A DNA stretch of 64,000 nucleotides from Aquincola agrisoli (GTDB lineage Bacteria > Pseudomonadota > Gammaproteobacteria > Burkholderiales > Burkholderiaceae_C), in contig NZ_JAZIBG010000009.1 in assembly GCF_036621135.1 (NCBI RefSeq), positions 186,001-250,000 of the forward strand, read 5' to 3'. Both the position numbers and the translations under genes were made by a program. Positions 54,394 through 62,897 of this stretch are shown here, in pieces. Below the pieces are notes generated by a model. That model saw only the letters and a list, made by a program, of their open reading frames with translations. It did not search any database and was not told where the DNA came from. Every line of letters begins with the position of its first letter. Position 1 is the stretch's first letter.

Positions 54394-56868
54394 ATGGCCA
54401 TCAAGAAGTCCGACCTCTATTCCTCTCTGTGGGCCTCGTGCGACGCGCTGCGCGGCGGTATGGATGCCAGCCAATACAAGGACTATGTCCTGTTCATGCT
54501 GTTCATCAAGTACGTTTCGGACAAGTACGCCGACAGCCAAGACCTCCGCCCCGCCATCGTCATCCCGCAAGGCGCCAGCTTCAGAGACATGGTGGCGCTC
54601 AAGGGCAAGAGTGACATCGGCGACCGGATCAACACCGACATCATCCAGCCGCTGGTCGATGCCAACACCCGCTTAGCCCGTACCGACTTCCCCGACTTCA
54701 ACGACCCCAACAAGCTCGGCGAAGGCAAGGACATGGTGGACACGTTGTCCAACCTGATCGGCATCTTCCAGAAGCCTGAACTCGACTTCTCGAACAACCG
54801 CGCCGAGCACGACGACATCCTCGGTGATGCCTACGAGTTCCTGATGCGGCACTTCGCCACCGAGTCGGGCAAGTCGAAAGGGCAGTTCTATACCCCGTCG
54901 GAGGTGAGCCGTGTCATCGCGCAGGTGATCGGCATCTCGCCCGAGAACGCGAAAGCCTCAACGACTGCGTACGACCCGACATGCGGCTCGGGCTCGCTGC
55001 TTCTGAAAGTGGCCGCCCAGGCAGGCAAGCGCATCACGCTCGAAGGGCAGGAGAAGGACGTGACCACCGCGGGTCTCGCCCGCATGAACATGATCCTGCA
55101 CGACTTTCCCACGGCCAACATCCTCTCGGGCAACACCCTGGCCGCGCCGAAGTTCAAAGACGGCGAACAACTGCGCAGCTACGACTACGTGGTGGCGAAC
55201 CCGCCGTTTTCCGACAAGGCCTGGAGCACCGGCCTGGTGACGCCGCTGAAAGAGAACGACCCCTACAAGCGCTTCAGCTGGGGCGACCCACCGGCCAAGC
55301 AGGGCGACTATGCCTATCTGCTGCACATCATCCGGTCGATGAAGAGCACGGGCAAAGGCGCCTGCATCCTGCCCCACGGCGTGCTCTTCCGTGGCAATGC
55401 CGAAGCGGTGATCCGTGAGCAACTGGTTCGCTCGGGCATTCTGAAAGGCATCATTGGCCTGCCGGCCAACCTGTTCTACGGCACCGGCATTCCAGCCTGC
55501 GTCGTGGTGCTCGACAAGCAGAACGCCTCGGCCCGCAAGGGTGTGTTCATGATCGACGCCTCCAAGGGCTTCATCAAAGACGGCAACAAGAACCGCCTGC
55601 GCGAGCAAGACATCCACCGCATCGTGGACACCTTCACTCGGCAGATCGACATCGCGCGCTACGCCCGCATGGTGCCGCTGGCCGAGATTGCCGACCCGAA
55701 GAACGACTTCAACCTCAACCTGCCGCGCTACATCGACAGCAGCGAACCTGAAGACCTGCAAGACATCGACGGCCACCTGCGCGGGGGCATCCCCGAGCGC
55801 GACCTTGATGCCTTCGCTGCCGATTGGCAGGTGCTGCCCGGTGTGCGGCAATCCCTGTTCGAGTTTGCCGGCCGGGCCGGCTACGCCCGCCTGAAGCTGC
55901 CGCTGACTGAAGTGAAGTCCACCGTGCTCGGCCACCCGGAGTTCGCCTCGTTCACGAGGAATGTGAACACCCTGTTGGACAAGTGGCAGCAGGCGATCAC
56001 GCCGCGCCTGATGGGTTTTGGCCAGGGCGACCACCCCAAGGCCTTGATCGACACCGTGTCCGAAACCCTGCTCGCCGCCTTCCAGGCCGCCCCGTTGCTG
56101 GACGCGTATGACGTGTACCAGCATCTGATGGACTACTGGGCCGAGACCATGCAAGACGACGCCTACCTCGTGGCCGCCGACGGCTGGGTGAAGGGCGCGC
56201 AGCCGCGCGAGATCGTCAAGGTGCCCAACAAGGACAACAAGCTCGTCTGGCCCGAAGCGCACGACTACCTGCAGGGCAAGCGGCGCTTCAAGTCCGACCT
56301 GATCCCCAAGGCCTTGCTCGTAGCGCGCTATTTCGCCAAGGAGCAAACCGCCATCGACGCCACCCGCGCCGAACTGGAAGCACTGCAAGCGCAGCTCACC
56401 GAGCTGGAAGAAGAGCACAGTGGCGAGGAGGCTGTGTTCTCCGGCTTCGACAGCATCACCGCCGCAGCGGTGAAAGACCGCATCCGCGAACTGAGCGAGA
56501 GCGGCGATGGTGACGACGCCGACGAGTTGGCGGTGCTGAAGCAATGGCAGCGCCTCGTCGACACGGTGGCTGCGCTGAAGAAGCAGCTGCGCGAGGCCGA
56601 GGCCGCGCTCGACACACTGGCCTTCCAGAAGGTCCCCAAGTTGAAAGAAGCCGAGGTAAAGGCCCTGGTCATCGACGACAAGTGGCTGGCCCGCCTGCAC
56701 GCCGACGTGCAGGGCGAGCTTGATCGCATCTCGCAAACGCTGACCGGCCGCATTCGCGAGCTGGCCGAGCGCTACGCCACCCCATTGCCGCAGCTCACCG
56801 ACGAGGTCGAAGCCCTGGCTCGCCGCGTTGACGAGCATCTGAAAAAGATGGGCTTCGCATGGACCTGA
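54394..56868 (+). CDS. hsdM: type I restriction-modification methyltransferase subunit HsdM
   Basis: An 824-residue N6-adenine DNA methyltransferase. The N-terminal HsdM helical domain (SLWASCDALRGGMDASQYKD) is followed by the SAM motif DPTCGSGSLLLKVA at residue 194 and the catalytic NPPF in VVANPPFSDKAW at residue 269. A long C-terminal region with coiled-coil character (around residues 650-770) makes it larger than the ~500-residue E. coli protein. HsdM methylates in complex with HsdS, but no hsdS is present here. The ATG at 54394 starts MAIKKSDLYSS. It overlaps the next gene by ten bases. Confidence 0.94.
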   Translation: MAIKKSDLYSSLWASCDALRGGMDASQYKDYVLFMLFIKYVSDKYADSQDLRPAIVIPQGASFRDMVALKGKSDIGDRINTDIIQPLVDANTRLARTDFPDFNDPNKLGEGKDMVDTLSNLIGIFQKPELDFSNNRAEHDDILGDAYEFLMRHFATESGKSKGQFYTPSEVSRVIAQVIGISPENAKASTTAYDPTCGSGSLLLKVAAQAGKRITLEGQEKDVTTAGLARMNMILHDFPTANILSGNTLAAPKFKDGEQLRSYDYVVANPPFSDKAWSTGLVTPLKENDPYKRFSWGDPPAKQGDYAYLLHIIRSMKSTGKGACILPHGVLFRGNAEAVIREQLVRSGILKGIIGLPANLFYGTGIPACVVVLDKQNASARKGVFMIDASKGFIKDGNKNRLREQDIHRIVDTFTRQIDIARYARMVPLAEIADPKNDFNLNLPRYIDSSEPEDLQDIDGHLRGGIPERDLDAFAADWQVLPGVRQSLFEFAGRAGYARLKLPLTEVKSTVLGHPEFASFTRNVNTLLDKWQQAITPRLMGFGQGDHPKALIDTVSETLLAAFQAAPLLDAYDVYQHLMDYWAETMQDDAYLVAADGWVKGAQPREIVKVPNKDNKLVWPEAHDYLQGKRRFKSDLIPKALLVARYFAKEQTAIDATRAELEALQAQLTELEEEHSGEEAVFSGFDSITAAAVKDRIRELSESGDGDDADELAVLKQWQRLVDTVAALKKQLREAEAALDTLAFQKVPKLKEAEVKALVIDDKWLARLHADVQGELDRISQTLTGRIRELAERYATPLPQLTDEVEALARRVDEHLKKMGFAWT

Positions 56869-57908
56869 ACACCACCCCAAGCACGCCCCTGAACGCCAGC
56901 GACGGCTACCGCCAGCTGGTGCAGCAGATTTCCGACACCTACACCCAGGGCCGGGTGCAGGCGGTGCAAGCCGTCAACGCCCAGCTCGTGCAGACCTACT
57001 GGCAGGTGGGCCGCCACATCGTCGAGTTCGAGCAGGCCGGACAGGTGCGCGCCGAGTACGGCAAGGCCCTCATCGACACCCTGGCAGCCGACCTGGGCCT
57101 GCGCCATGGCAAGGGTTTCAGCCGGAGCAACCTCATCCGCTTCCGCCAGTTCTACCTGGCCTATCCCGGCCTGGCCGACAAAGGTGCGACGCTGTCGCAC
57201 CAATTGACCTGGTCGCACATCGTCGAGCTGCTGAAGATCGATGACCCGCTGGAACGCGGCTTCTACGAGCAGCAGGCGCTGCGTGAGCGCTGGTCGGTGC
57301 GCGAACTGGTGCGCCAGAAAGACAGCGCGCTCTTCCTGCGCTTGGCCGCCAGCCAGGACAAGGCGGGCATCCTGCAACTCGCAGCCCAAGGCCAGGTGGT
57401 CGAACAACCGGCCGACCTGCTGCGCGAGCCCTACGTCTTCGAGTTCCTGAAAATCCCCGAACCCTACCAGGTGTCGGAAACCCAGCTTGAAACCCTGCTG
57501 TGCGACCACCTGCAGCCCTTCCTGCTGGAGCTGGGCAAAGGCTTCACCTTCGTCGGCCGGCAGTACCGCGTCACGATCAACGGCACGCACCACCGGGTCG
57601 ATCTGGTCTTCTACCACCGCATCCTGCGCTGCTTCGTGCTCATCGACCTCAAGCTCGGCGAGGTGCAGCACCACGACATCGGGCAAATGAACCTGTACCT
57701 GGGCTACTTCGCCAATGAAGAGAACGTGGAAGGCGACAACCCGCCGGTCGGCATCATCCTCAGCCGGCAGAAGGACGAACTGCTGGTGGAGTACGCGACC
57801 TATGGCATGAGCAGCCAGCTGTTCGTGCAGAAGTACCAGCTGTATCTGCCGGACCGGGAGGCCTTGCGGCGGGAGTTGGAGGAGACGTTGCGGGAGGCCG
57901 GGCAGTGA
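56859..57908 (+). CDS. DUF1016 (YhcG-type) PD-(D/E)XK nuclease-domain protein
   Basis: A 349-residue protein. The N-terminal DUF1016 domain reads YWQVGRHIVEFEQAGQVRAEYG and GFSRSNLIRFRQFYLAYP; the C-terminal part contains the nuclease core HRVDLVFYHRILRCFVLIDLK, with the Asp and ...Asp-Leu-Lys residues of a PD-(D/E)XK site (quoted in part: LVFYHRILRCFVLIDLK). Such genes often lie inside type I restriction loci between hsdM and hsdS or hsdR. A defence role is likely; substrate DNA is unknown. The ATG lies within the end of hsdM. Confidence 0.88.
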   Translation: MDLNTTPSTPLNASDGYRQLVQQISDTYTQGRVQAVQAVNAQLVQTYWQVGRHIVEFEQAGQVRAEYGKALIDTLAADLGLRHGKGFSRSNLIRFRQFYLAYPGLADKGATLSHQLTWSHIVELLKIDDPLERGFYEQQALRERWSVRELVRQKDSALFLRLAASQDKAGILQLAAQGQVVEQPADLLREPYVFEFLKIPEPYQVSETQLETLLCDHLQPFLLELGKGFTFVGRQYRVTINGTHHRVDLVFYHRILRCFVLIDLKLGEVQHHDIGQMNLYLGYFANEENVEGDNPPVGIILSRQKDELLVEYATYGMSSQLFVQKYQLYLPDREALRRELEETLREAGQ

Positions 57909-57957
57909 GCGTTGCTACCGGGTGGGACGTCGCATCGATCGGCTCTCTGGCCACGAC

Positions 57958-58008
57958 TGTCGGCGCCGATTCAATTTTGAGCCACCGTGCCGACTCAATA
58001 TTGAGCCA
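57958..58008 (+). repeat. left terminal inverted repeat and subterminal repeats of the IS21 element
   Basis: Begins TGTCGGCGCCGATTCAATT and contains two TCAATWTTGAGCCA blocks at 57971-57984 and 57995-58008. It pairs with the right end at 60537-60596 over the outer dozen bases and again over the GAGCC blocks. Confidence 0.85.
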
Positions 58009-58153
58009 GGGGTGGAAGCCGACGTTGAGATCGTCGGCTGTGGATAAGTGTAGGTCCCTGCCTGTCTTGTCGGCCTCCTCGATGCTGGTTTGATCGGCGC
58101 GGGGGAAGCCGCGAAGGGCGTAGCCCGCAGCGGCTTCACCCGCGCGGGGCCGA

Positions 58154-58963
58154 TCAGATGTCGCTCTGCTCGGGCTCGGCCTTGGCACCCTTGCGAGCCT
58201 GCTCACGTGCCTTGATGCGCTTCTTGGCCTCGGCCGTGCTGCGGCTGAAGCGGATAGACTCGTTGCCGGTCTCCACGATGTGGCAGTGATGCGTGAGCCG
58301 GTCCAGCAGCGCCGTGGTCATCTTGGCGTCGCCAAAGACGCTGGACCACTCGCCGAAGTCCAGGTTGGTCGTGATCATCACGCTGGTGTGCTCGTACAGG
58401 CGGCTCAGCAGGTGGAACAGCAGTGCCCCGCCGGCCTGGCTGAACGGCAGGTAGCCCAGCTCGTCCAGGATTACCAGGTCCATGCGCAGCAAGCTCGTCG
58501 CGATGCGACCGGCCTTTCCCTGTGCCTTCTCCTGCTCCAGCGCATTGACCAGATCCACCGTCGAGTAGAAGCGCACCCGCTTGCCGTGCCGGGTGATGCC
58601 CGACACGCCGATGGCCGTGGCCAGGTGCGTCTTGCCCGTGCCCGGTCCGCCCACCAGCACAACGTTGTGCGCGTCGTCGGTGAATGCCGCCTCCGCCAGC
58701 GTCGTCACCAGCTTGCGGTCCACCGGCGACACCGCGAAGTCGAAGCCGGCCAAGTCTCGGTGCATCGGGAACTTCGCCGCGTGCATCTGGTGGCTGACCG
58801 AGCGCATCGCGCGGTCCGTGCCTTCGGCCTGCAGCAGGTGCTCGAGCAGCCAGCGCGAGGAGTCCAGGCCCGCGTTGCGGCCCTGCTCCTGTAGTTCAGC
58901 CCAGGCGCCGGCCATGCCGTGCAGCCGCAATGCCTTGAGTTCGAGGGTCAGGTCACGCGTCAT
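58154..58963 (-). CDS. istB: IS21 transposition helper ATPase IstB
   Basis: A 269-residue AAA+ ATPase with Walker A VGGPGTGKTHLATAIG (about residue 103) and Walker B MDLVILDELGYLPFS. IstB assembles on target DNA and stimulates the IstA transposase. Full length, no frameshift. Its start overlaps the istA stop by eleven bases. Confidence 0.95.
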   Translation of the reverse strand: MTRDLTLELKALRLHGMAGAWAELQEQGRNAGLDSSRWLLEHLLQAEGTDRAMRSVSHQMHAAKFPMHRDLAGFDFAVSPVDRKLVTTLAEAAFTDDAHNVVLVGGPGTGKTHLATAIGVSGITRHGKRVRFYSTVDLVNALEQEKAQGKAGRIATSLLRMDLVILDELGYLPFSQAGGALLFHLLSRLYEHTSVMITTNLDFGEWSSVFGDAKMTTALLDRLTHHCHIVETGNESIRFSRSTAEAKKRIKAREQARKGAKAEPEQSDI

Positions 58964-60488
58964 GGCTGGCCCCCACCGCGATGTCGGCGCCAGCGCGCAG
59001 GCTGTCGTAGCGCGCCGTGTCGGCCAGCGGCGGCGTGGCCACCTGCAGCGACGTGGCCGCCGTCTGCGGCGCCGGCGCCGCGTTCAGGCGCGCGAGCACG
59101 TTGACCACGTGCTCGACGCTGACCTTGCCCGGCGGGCCGGTCTCCAGCGCCAGTTCGACCGCCACCAGCACCGCGTCCAGTCCAGCCTGCGGCACGATGG
59201 CCAGCACCTGCGCCATCACGCGGTCGCCGCCCGGCCGGCGCAGCAGCCCTTGGCGCAGTCGCTGCAGCGGCTCGGGCATGTCGGCGAACGGCGCCCCGTT
59301 GCGCAAGGCGCCCGGCTTCCGCAGCAGCAGCGGGATGTAGTGCTGCCAGTCGTAGCGCGTCTCGCCGGCATTGCTCAGCCGATCATGGCGGGCGACGATC
59401 TCGTCGCCGGCGGCAACGGCCACGCAGTTCGGGTACAGCCTCGTCGAGACCATCTGCCCCACCAACTCGCAAGGCACCGAGTAGCGGTTGCGCGCCACCG
59501 ACACCAGGCTGGTACTGGACACCCGCGCCGGCTTCTCGACGTAGCCGTCGAACGGCGCCGGCATCGGCATCAGGTGCGGCCGCTCGTGCTCCAGCATCTC
59601 GGCCACGCTGAACTGGTCGTGCTCGGGATGGCGCACTTCGGCCCACAGGGCGCGGCAGCGTTGGCCCAGCCAGGCGTTGAGTTCGGCGAAGCTGCCCCAG
59701 CCCTGCTTGGCCGCCTCGATCCAGATGCGCCGGCGGCTGTCCTGCACGTTCTTCTCGACGACACCCTTCTCCCAGCCCGAGGCGACGTTGCAGAAGTCGG
59801 CGTCGAACAGGTAGTGAGCGCACATCACGGCGAAGCGTGCGTTGACGACGCGCCCCTTGCCCTTCTTGACCTTGTCCACTGCCGTCTTCATGTTGTCGTA
59901 GATGCCGCGCCGCGGCACGCCGCCCAGCGCGGCGAAGCCGCGAGTGTGCGCATCGAACAGCATCTCGTGACCCTGGCTCGGGTAGGCCACCAGCCAGAAC
60001 GCCCTTGATGCGCACAGCTTCATGTGCGCGATCTGCGCCCGGTAGTAGATGCCGCCGACCACCAAGCCCTCTTCGCTCCAGTCGAACTGGAACGCCTCGC
60101 CGAGTTCGAAGGCCAGCGGCACGAAGGCGTTCATCGCCGCCCCCTGGCCTTCACCCTGGCGCCAGGCCCGAATGAAGTCGGTCACGCGCGTGTAGCCCCC
60201 GTCGTACCCCTCAGCCTTGATCTGCGCGTACAGAGCCTTGGCCGTGCGCCGCTCGTGCCGCGGCCTGCGCGCGTCGGCCTTCAACGCCTGCTTGATCGAT
60301 TCGACGTACGGCGTCAGCTTGTTGGGCTGCTTCTCGCGCCGGTACTTCGGCGGGCCGTCGACCTCCCCGTGCAGCCACTTGGCCACCGTTTTGCGCGACA
60401 GCCCCGTCATGCGCGATATCTCGCGCTCGCCCTTCTTGCCCCGGCTATGCAAGCGCCGGATCCTGCCAATCATGTCCATGGTGATCAC
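58953..60488 (-). CDS. istA: IS21 transposase IstA
   Basis: A 511-residue DDE transposase. An N-terminal helix-turn-helix (ISRMTGLSRKTVAKWLHG) is followed by the catalytic acids in FQFDWSEEGL, IYDNMKTAVDKVKKGK and EKNVQDSRRRIW, and a C-terminal domain. The frame is intact, so the element may still be active. A few in-frame ATGs near the start (60488, 60476, 60473) leave the exact start open. Confidence 0.93.
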   Translation of the reverse strand: MITMDMIGRIRRLHSRGKKGEREISRMTGLSRKTVAKWLHGEVDGPPKYRREKQPNKLTPYVESIKQALKADARRPRHERRTAKALYAQIKAEGYDGGYTRVTDFIRAWRQGEGQGAAMNAFVPLAFELGEAFQFDWSEEGLVVGGIYYRAQIAHMKLCASRAFWLVAYPSQGHEMLFDAHTRGFAALGGVPRRGIYDNMKTAVDKVKKGKGRVVNARFAVMCAHYLFDADFCNVASGWEKGVVEKNVQDSRRRIWIEAAKQGWGSFAELNAWLGQRCRALWAEVRHPEHDQFSVAEMLEHERPHLMPMPAPFDGYVEKPARVSSTSLVSVARNRYSVPCELVGQMVSTRLYPNCVAVAAGDEIVARHDRLSNAGETRYDWQHYIPLLLRKPGALRNGAPFADMPEPLQRLRQGLLRRPGGDRVMAQVLAIVPQAGLDAVLVAVELALETGPPGKVSVEHVVNVLARLNAAPAPQTAATSLQVATPPLADTARYDSLRAGADIAVGASHDA

Positions 60489-60536
60489 TCCTCATCCCCA
60501 GCTGCACAAAAATGCAGCAGGGTAGGTCGAACACCT

Positions 60537-60596
60537 GGCTCAGTTTTAGATCGGCACAGCCCTCAAAAGTGGCTCAGTTTTCGGTCGGCGCCAACA
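60537..60596 (-). repeat. right terminal inverted repeat and subterminal repeats of the IS21 element
   Basis: Read on the minus strand it begins TGTTGGCGCCGACCGAAAAC and contains two AAAACTGAGCCA blocks (plus-strand TGGCTCAGTTTT at 60537 and 60570). The outer sequence differs from the left end at one of the first twelve bases. Confidence 0.85.
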
Positions 60597-60714
60597 CTCT
60601 GAGGTCCGGTGGCGATGACATTGGGCTTCCTCGCAAAGGCTGAATGGCTGCTCCCGCTGACAGCCGTCATGCCAGTTGAGCGACAGCAACGGGCCCATCA
60701 TTTAAAAAGTTGCG

Positions 60715-62004
60715 CTACGCCGCCGGCGCCATCAACCCCAGCATCAACGGCCGCGCATAGAGCCCAGCCGCATCGTCCGGCCCCGCGTCGCTCACCCAGC
60801 GCCGCAGCTCCGAAGCGGCATTGATCCCCCCCACCACCACCTGCGCCGCCACGTGCGTGTCCATCGGCCGCACCGAGCCATCGACCACACCGTCCACCAG
60901 CAGCCCCGCCATGCGCTGCGTGAGCTGGTGCAGCGTGATGCGCACCGTGTCGCGGTGCGCCTGGTCGGGCAGCGCGCTGGTGGCCGAGGCGCGCAGCAGC
61001 GGCCCGTCGTCTGAGAGCTGAAAGCGCACCAGCGCCCTCCCCGCCGCACACACCCGCGCGCCGCCGCTCCCCGGCGCATCGGCCGCCTGCACCAGCGCCG
61101 CGCGCAGCACCGCGAAGCTGCGCTCGAAGCACTCGGTGATCAGGTCGTCCTTGTTGTCGTGGTGGTGATAGAACGAGCCCTTGGTGACGTTCAGGCGTGC
61201 CGAGATCTTGTCGACCGAAGCGCCCCGGTAACCCTGCTCGTTGACCAGCGCGGTGGCCGCGCGCAGGAAGGCATCGGCCGCCTCGGTGGACTCGTCGGCC
61301 CCGTCGCCCGACCGAGGCATCAGCCGCCAGCCGGCCTCGGGCAGGGCATCGGCCGCGGGCCAGGCGGCCGGCCCGCCGGCCACGCCGTGCAGCATCACGT
61401 CGGCCGCCACGGCGGCCATGCGCACGTACTGCGCCGGCTCGTACTGCCACAGCCACACCCGCAGCCACAGCGCCGCTGACAGCAGCAGGTGGCCCCGTGC
61501 GTTGCGCTCGCGCCGGCCGAGCGACGCGGTCTCCGGCCCCTTCAGCAGGCCGCGCACGCGGCGGAACATCTCGGTGTAGCGGGCCCAGGCCTCGTCGGCC
61601 TGCGGGCTGGGCAGCGCCAGCAGGTCGTTGAAGTGCATGGCCGGCGGGCGTTCGCCGCGCTCCATCTCGGCCAACGCCGCGGCATGGCCGGTGAGGTAGC
61701 GCAGCACGCGCTCGGGCACGGTGGGCTGCGTGGCCGCTTCGGCGACGATGGCGTCGTGCAGGTCGATCGCGCGCAGCGCGCAGGCGATGGCCAGGTCTTC
61801 CTTCTTGCGGTAGTAGTAGGTGACGCTGTTGGTGGCCAGGCCCACGCGGCCGGCGATGTCGGCCAGCGTCGCGCCCTTGACGCCGTGCTCGTTGAACACC
61901 GCCACCGCGGCCTGCAGCAGGGCTTCGCGCTTCTCCTGGAAGCGGGGCGTCTGTGCCGGCACGGCAAGCGGGGGCGGCAAGGCGTACTTCATGTCGCGGA
62001 TCAT
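60715..62004 (-). CDS. tandem TetR-family transcriptional regulator
   Basis: A 429-residue protein with two complete TetR helix-turn-helix regions: GVKGATLADIAGRVGLATNS followed by VTYYYRKKEDL near residue 45, and GYRGASVDKISARLNVTKGS followed by FYHHHDNKDDLI near residue 255. Each is followed by its own helical ligand domain, so it looks like two fused repressors, a rare but known architecture. The second ATG at 61992 (MKYALPPP) is an alternative start. It is divergent from the SDR gene, the probable target. It lies about 120 bases from the IS21 right end. Confidence 0.88.
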   Translation of the reverse strand: MIRDMKYALPPPLAVPAQTPRFQEKREALLQAAVAVFNEHGVKGATLADIAGRVGLATNSVTYYYRKKEDLAIACALRAIDLHDAIVAEAATQPTVPERVLRYLTGHAAALAEMERGERPPAMHFNDLLALPSPQADEAWARYTEMFRRVRGLLKGPETASLGRRERNARGHLLLSAALWLRVWLWQYEPAQYVRMAAVAADVMLHGVAGGPAAWPAADALPEAGWRLMPRSGDGADESTEAADAFLRAATALVNEQGYRGASVDKISARLNVTKGSFYHHHDNKDDLITECFERSFAVLRAALVQAADAPGSGGARVCAAGRALVRFQLSDDGPLLRASATSALPDQAHRDTVRITLHQLTQRMAGLLVDGVVDGSVRPMDTHVAAQVVVGGINAASELRRWVSDAGPDDAAGLYARPLMLGLMAPAA

Positions 62005-62108
62005 AGGGTTTCGAAGAGAAAGTATGCCGGCGCCTCGCCTAGCGTTGTTGCGGATGGCCTACTTTCGGAAGCGCTGGTACGGTGCCGGTTTTGCAAGGAG
62101 TCTGCGCC

Positions 62109-62873
62109 ATGTCCCTCTTCTCGCTCGACGGCCAGGTGGCCGTCGTCACCGGCTCTTCGCGAGGCATCGGCAAGGCCATCGCCGAGCGCCTGGCCGAACA
62201 GGGTGCACGGGTGGTGATCTCGTCGCGCAAGGCCGCGCCCTGCGACGAAGTGGCCGCCGCCATCAACGCGCGCCATGGCGAGGGCCGCGCCATCGCCATC
62301 CCCGCCAACATCTCGTCGAAGCAGGACCTGCAGCACCTTGCGGACGAAACGCGCCGCCGGCTCGGGCCGATCGACACGCTGGTGTGCAACGCCGCCTCCA
62401 ACCCCTACTACGGCCCGCTGGCGGGCATCGAGGACGACCAGTTCCGCAAGATCCTCGAGAACAACGTCATCGCCAACCACTGGCTGATCGGCTTCGTCGC
62501 GCCTTCGATGATCGAGCGGCGGCGGGGCTCCGTCGTCATCGTCTCCTCGATCGGCGGGCTGCGGGGCTCGCCGGTGATCGGCGCCTACAACATCTCCAAG
62601 GCGGCCGACTTCCAGCTCGCTCGCAACCTGGCGGTGGAGTACGGCCCGCACAACGTGCGCGTCAACTGCATCGCGCCGGGCCTGATCCGCACCGACTTCG
62701 CCCGCGCGCTGTGGGAGGACGAGGCGATGCTGGCGCAGCGCATGTCGACCACGCCGCTGCGCCGCATCGGCGAGCCGGACGAGATCGCCGGCGCGGCGGT
62801 GTTCCTGGCCTCGCCGGCCAGCGCCTACATGACGGGCCAGAGCATCGTGGTCGACGGCGGCGTGACCATCTGA
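62109..62873 (+). CDS. short-chain dehydrogenase/reductase
   Basis: A 254-residue classical SDR. The cofactor motif TGSSRGIGKAIAERL is near residue 15, the NAAS motif (VCNAASNPYYG) near residue 92, the catalytic serine in VIVSSIGGLRG and the Tyr/Lys pair in YNISKAADFQ. AAGGAG precedes the ATG at 62109. Probably oxidises or reduces a hydroxyacyl-CoA or alcohol. Divergent from the tandem TetR gene. Confidence 0.92.
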   Translation: MSLFSLDGQVAVVTGSSRGIGKAIAERLAEQGARVVISSRKAAPCDEVAAAINARHGEGRAIAIPANISSKQDLQHLADETRRRLGPIDTLVCNAASNPYYGPLAGIEDDQFRKILENNVIANHWLIGFVAPSMIERRRGSVVIVSSIGGLRGSPVIGAYNISKAADFQLARNLAVEYGPHNVRVNCIAPGLIRTDFARALWEDEAMLAQRMSTTPLRRIGEPDEIAGAAVFLASPASAYMTGQSIVVDGGVTI

Positions 62874-62897
62874 GCCGCAGCGCCGCCGGCGCGGCGG

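Larger units (their letters stand above)
57958..60596 (-). mobile_element. complete IS21-family insertion sequence
   Basis: The ends are TGTCGGCGCC at 57958 and the complementary GGCGCCAACA ending at 60596, starting TG and ending CA as in IS21. Repeated subterminal blocks (TCAATTTTGAGCCA and TCAATATTGAGCCA on the left, TGGCTCAGTTTT twice on the right) resemble the multiple transposase sites of the family. It encodes intact istA and istB on the minus strand. I see no direct target duplication: the left flank ends gccacgac and the right begins ctctgagg. Confidence 0.9.
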
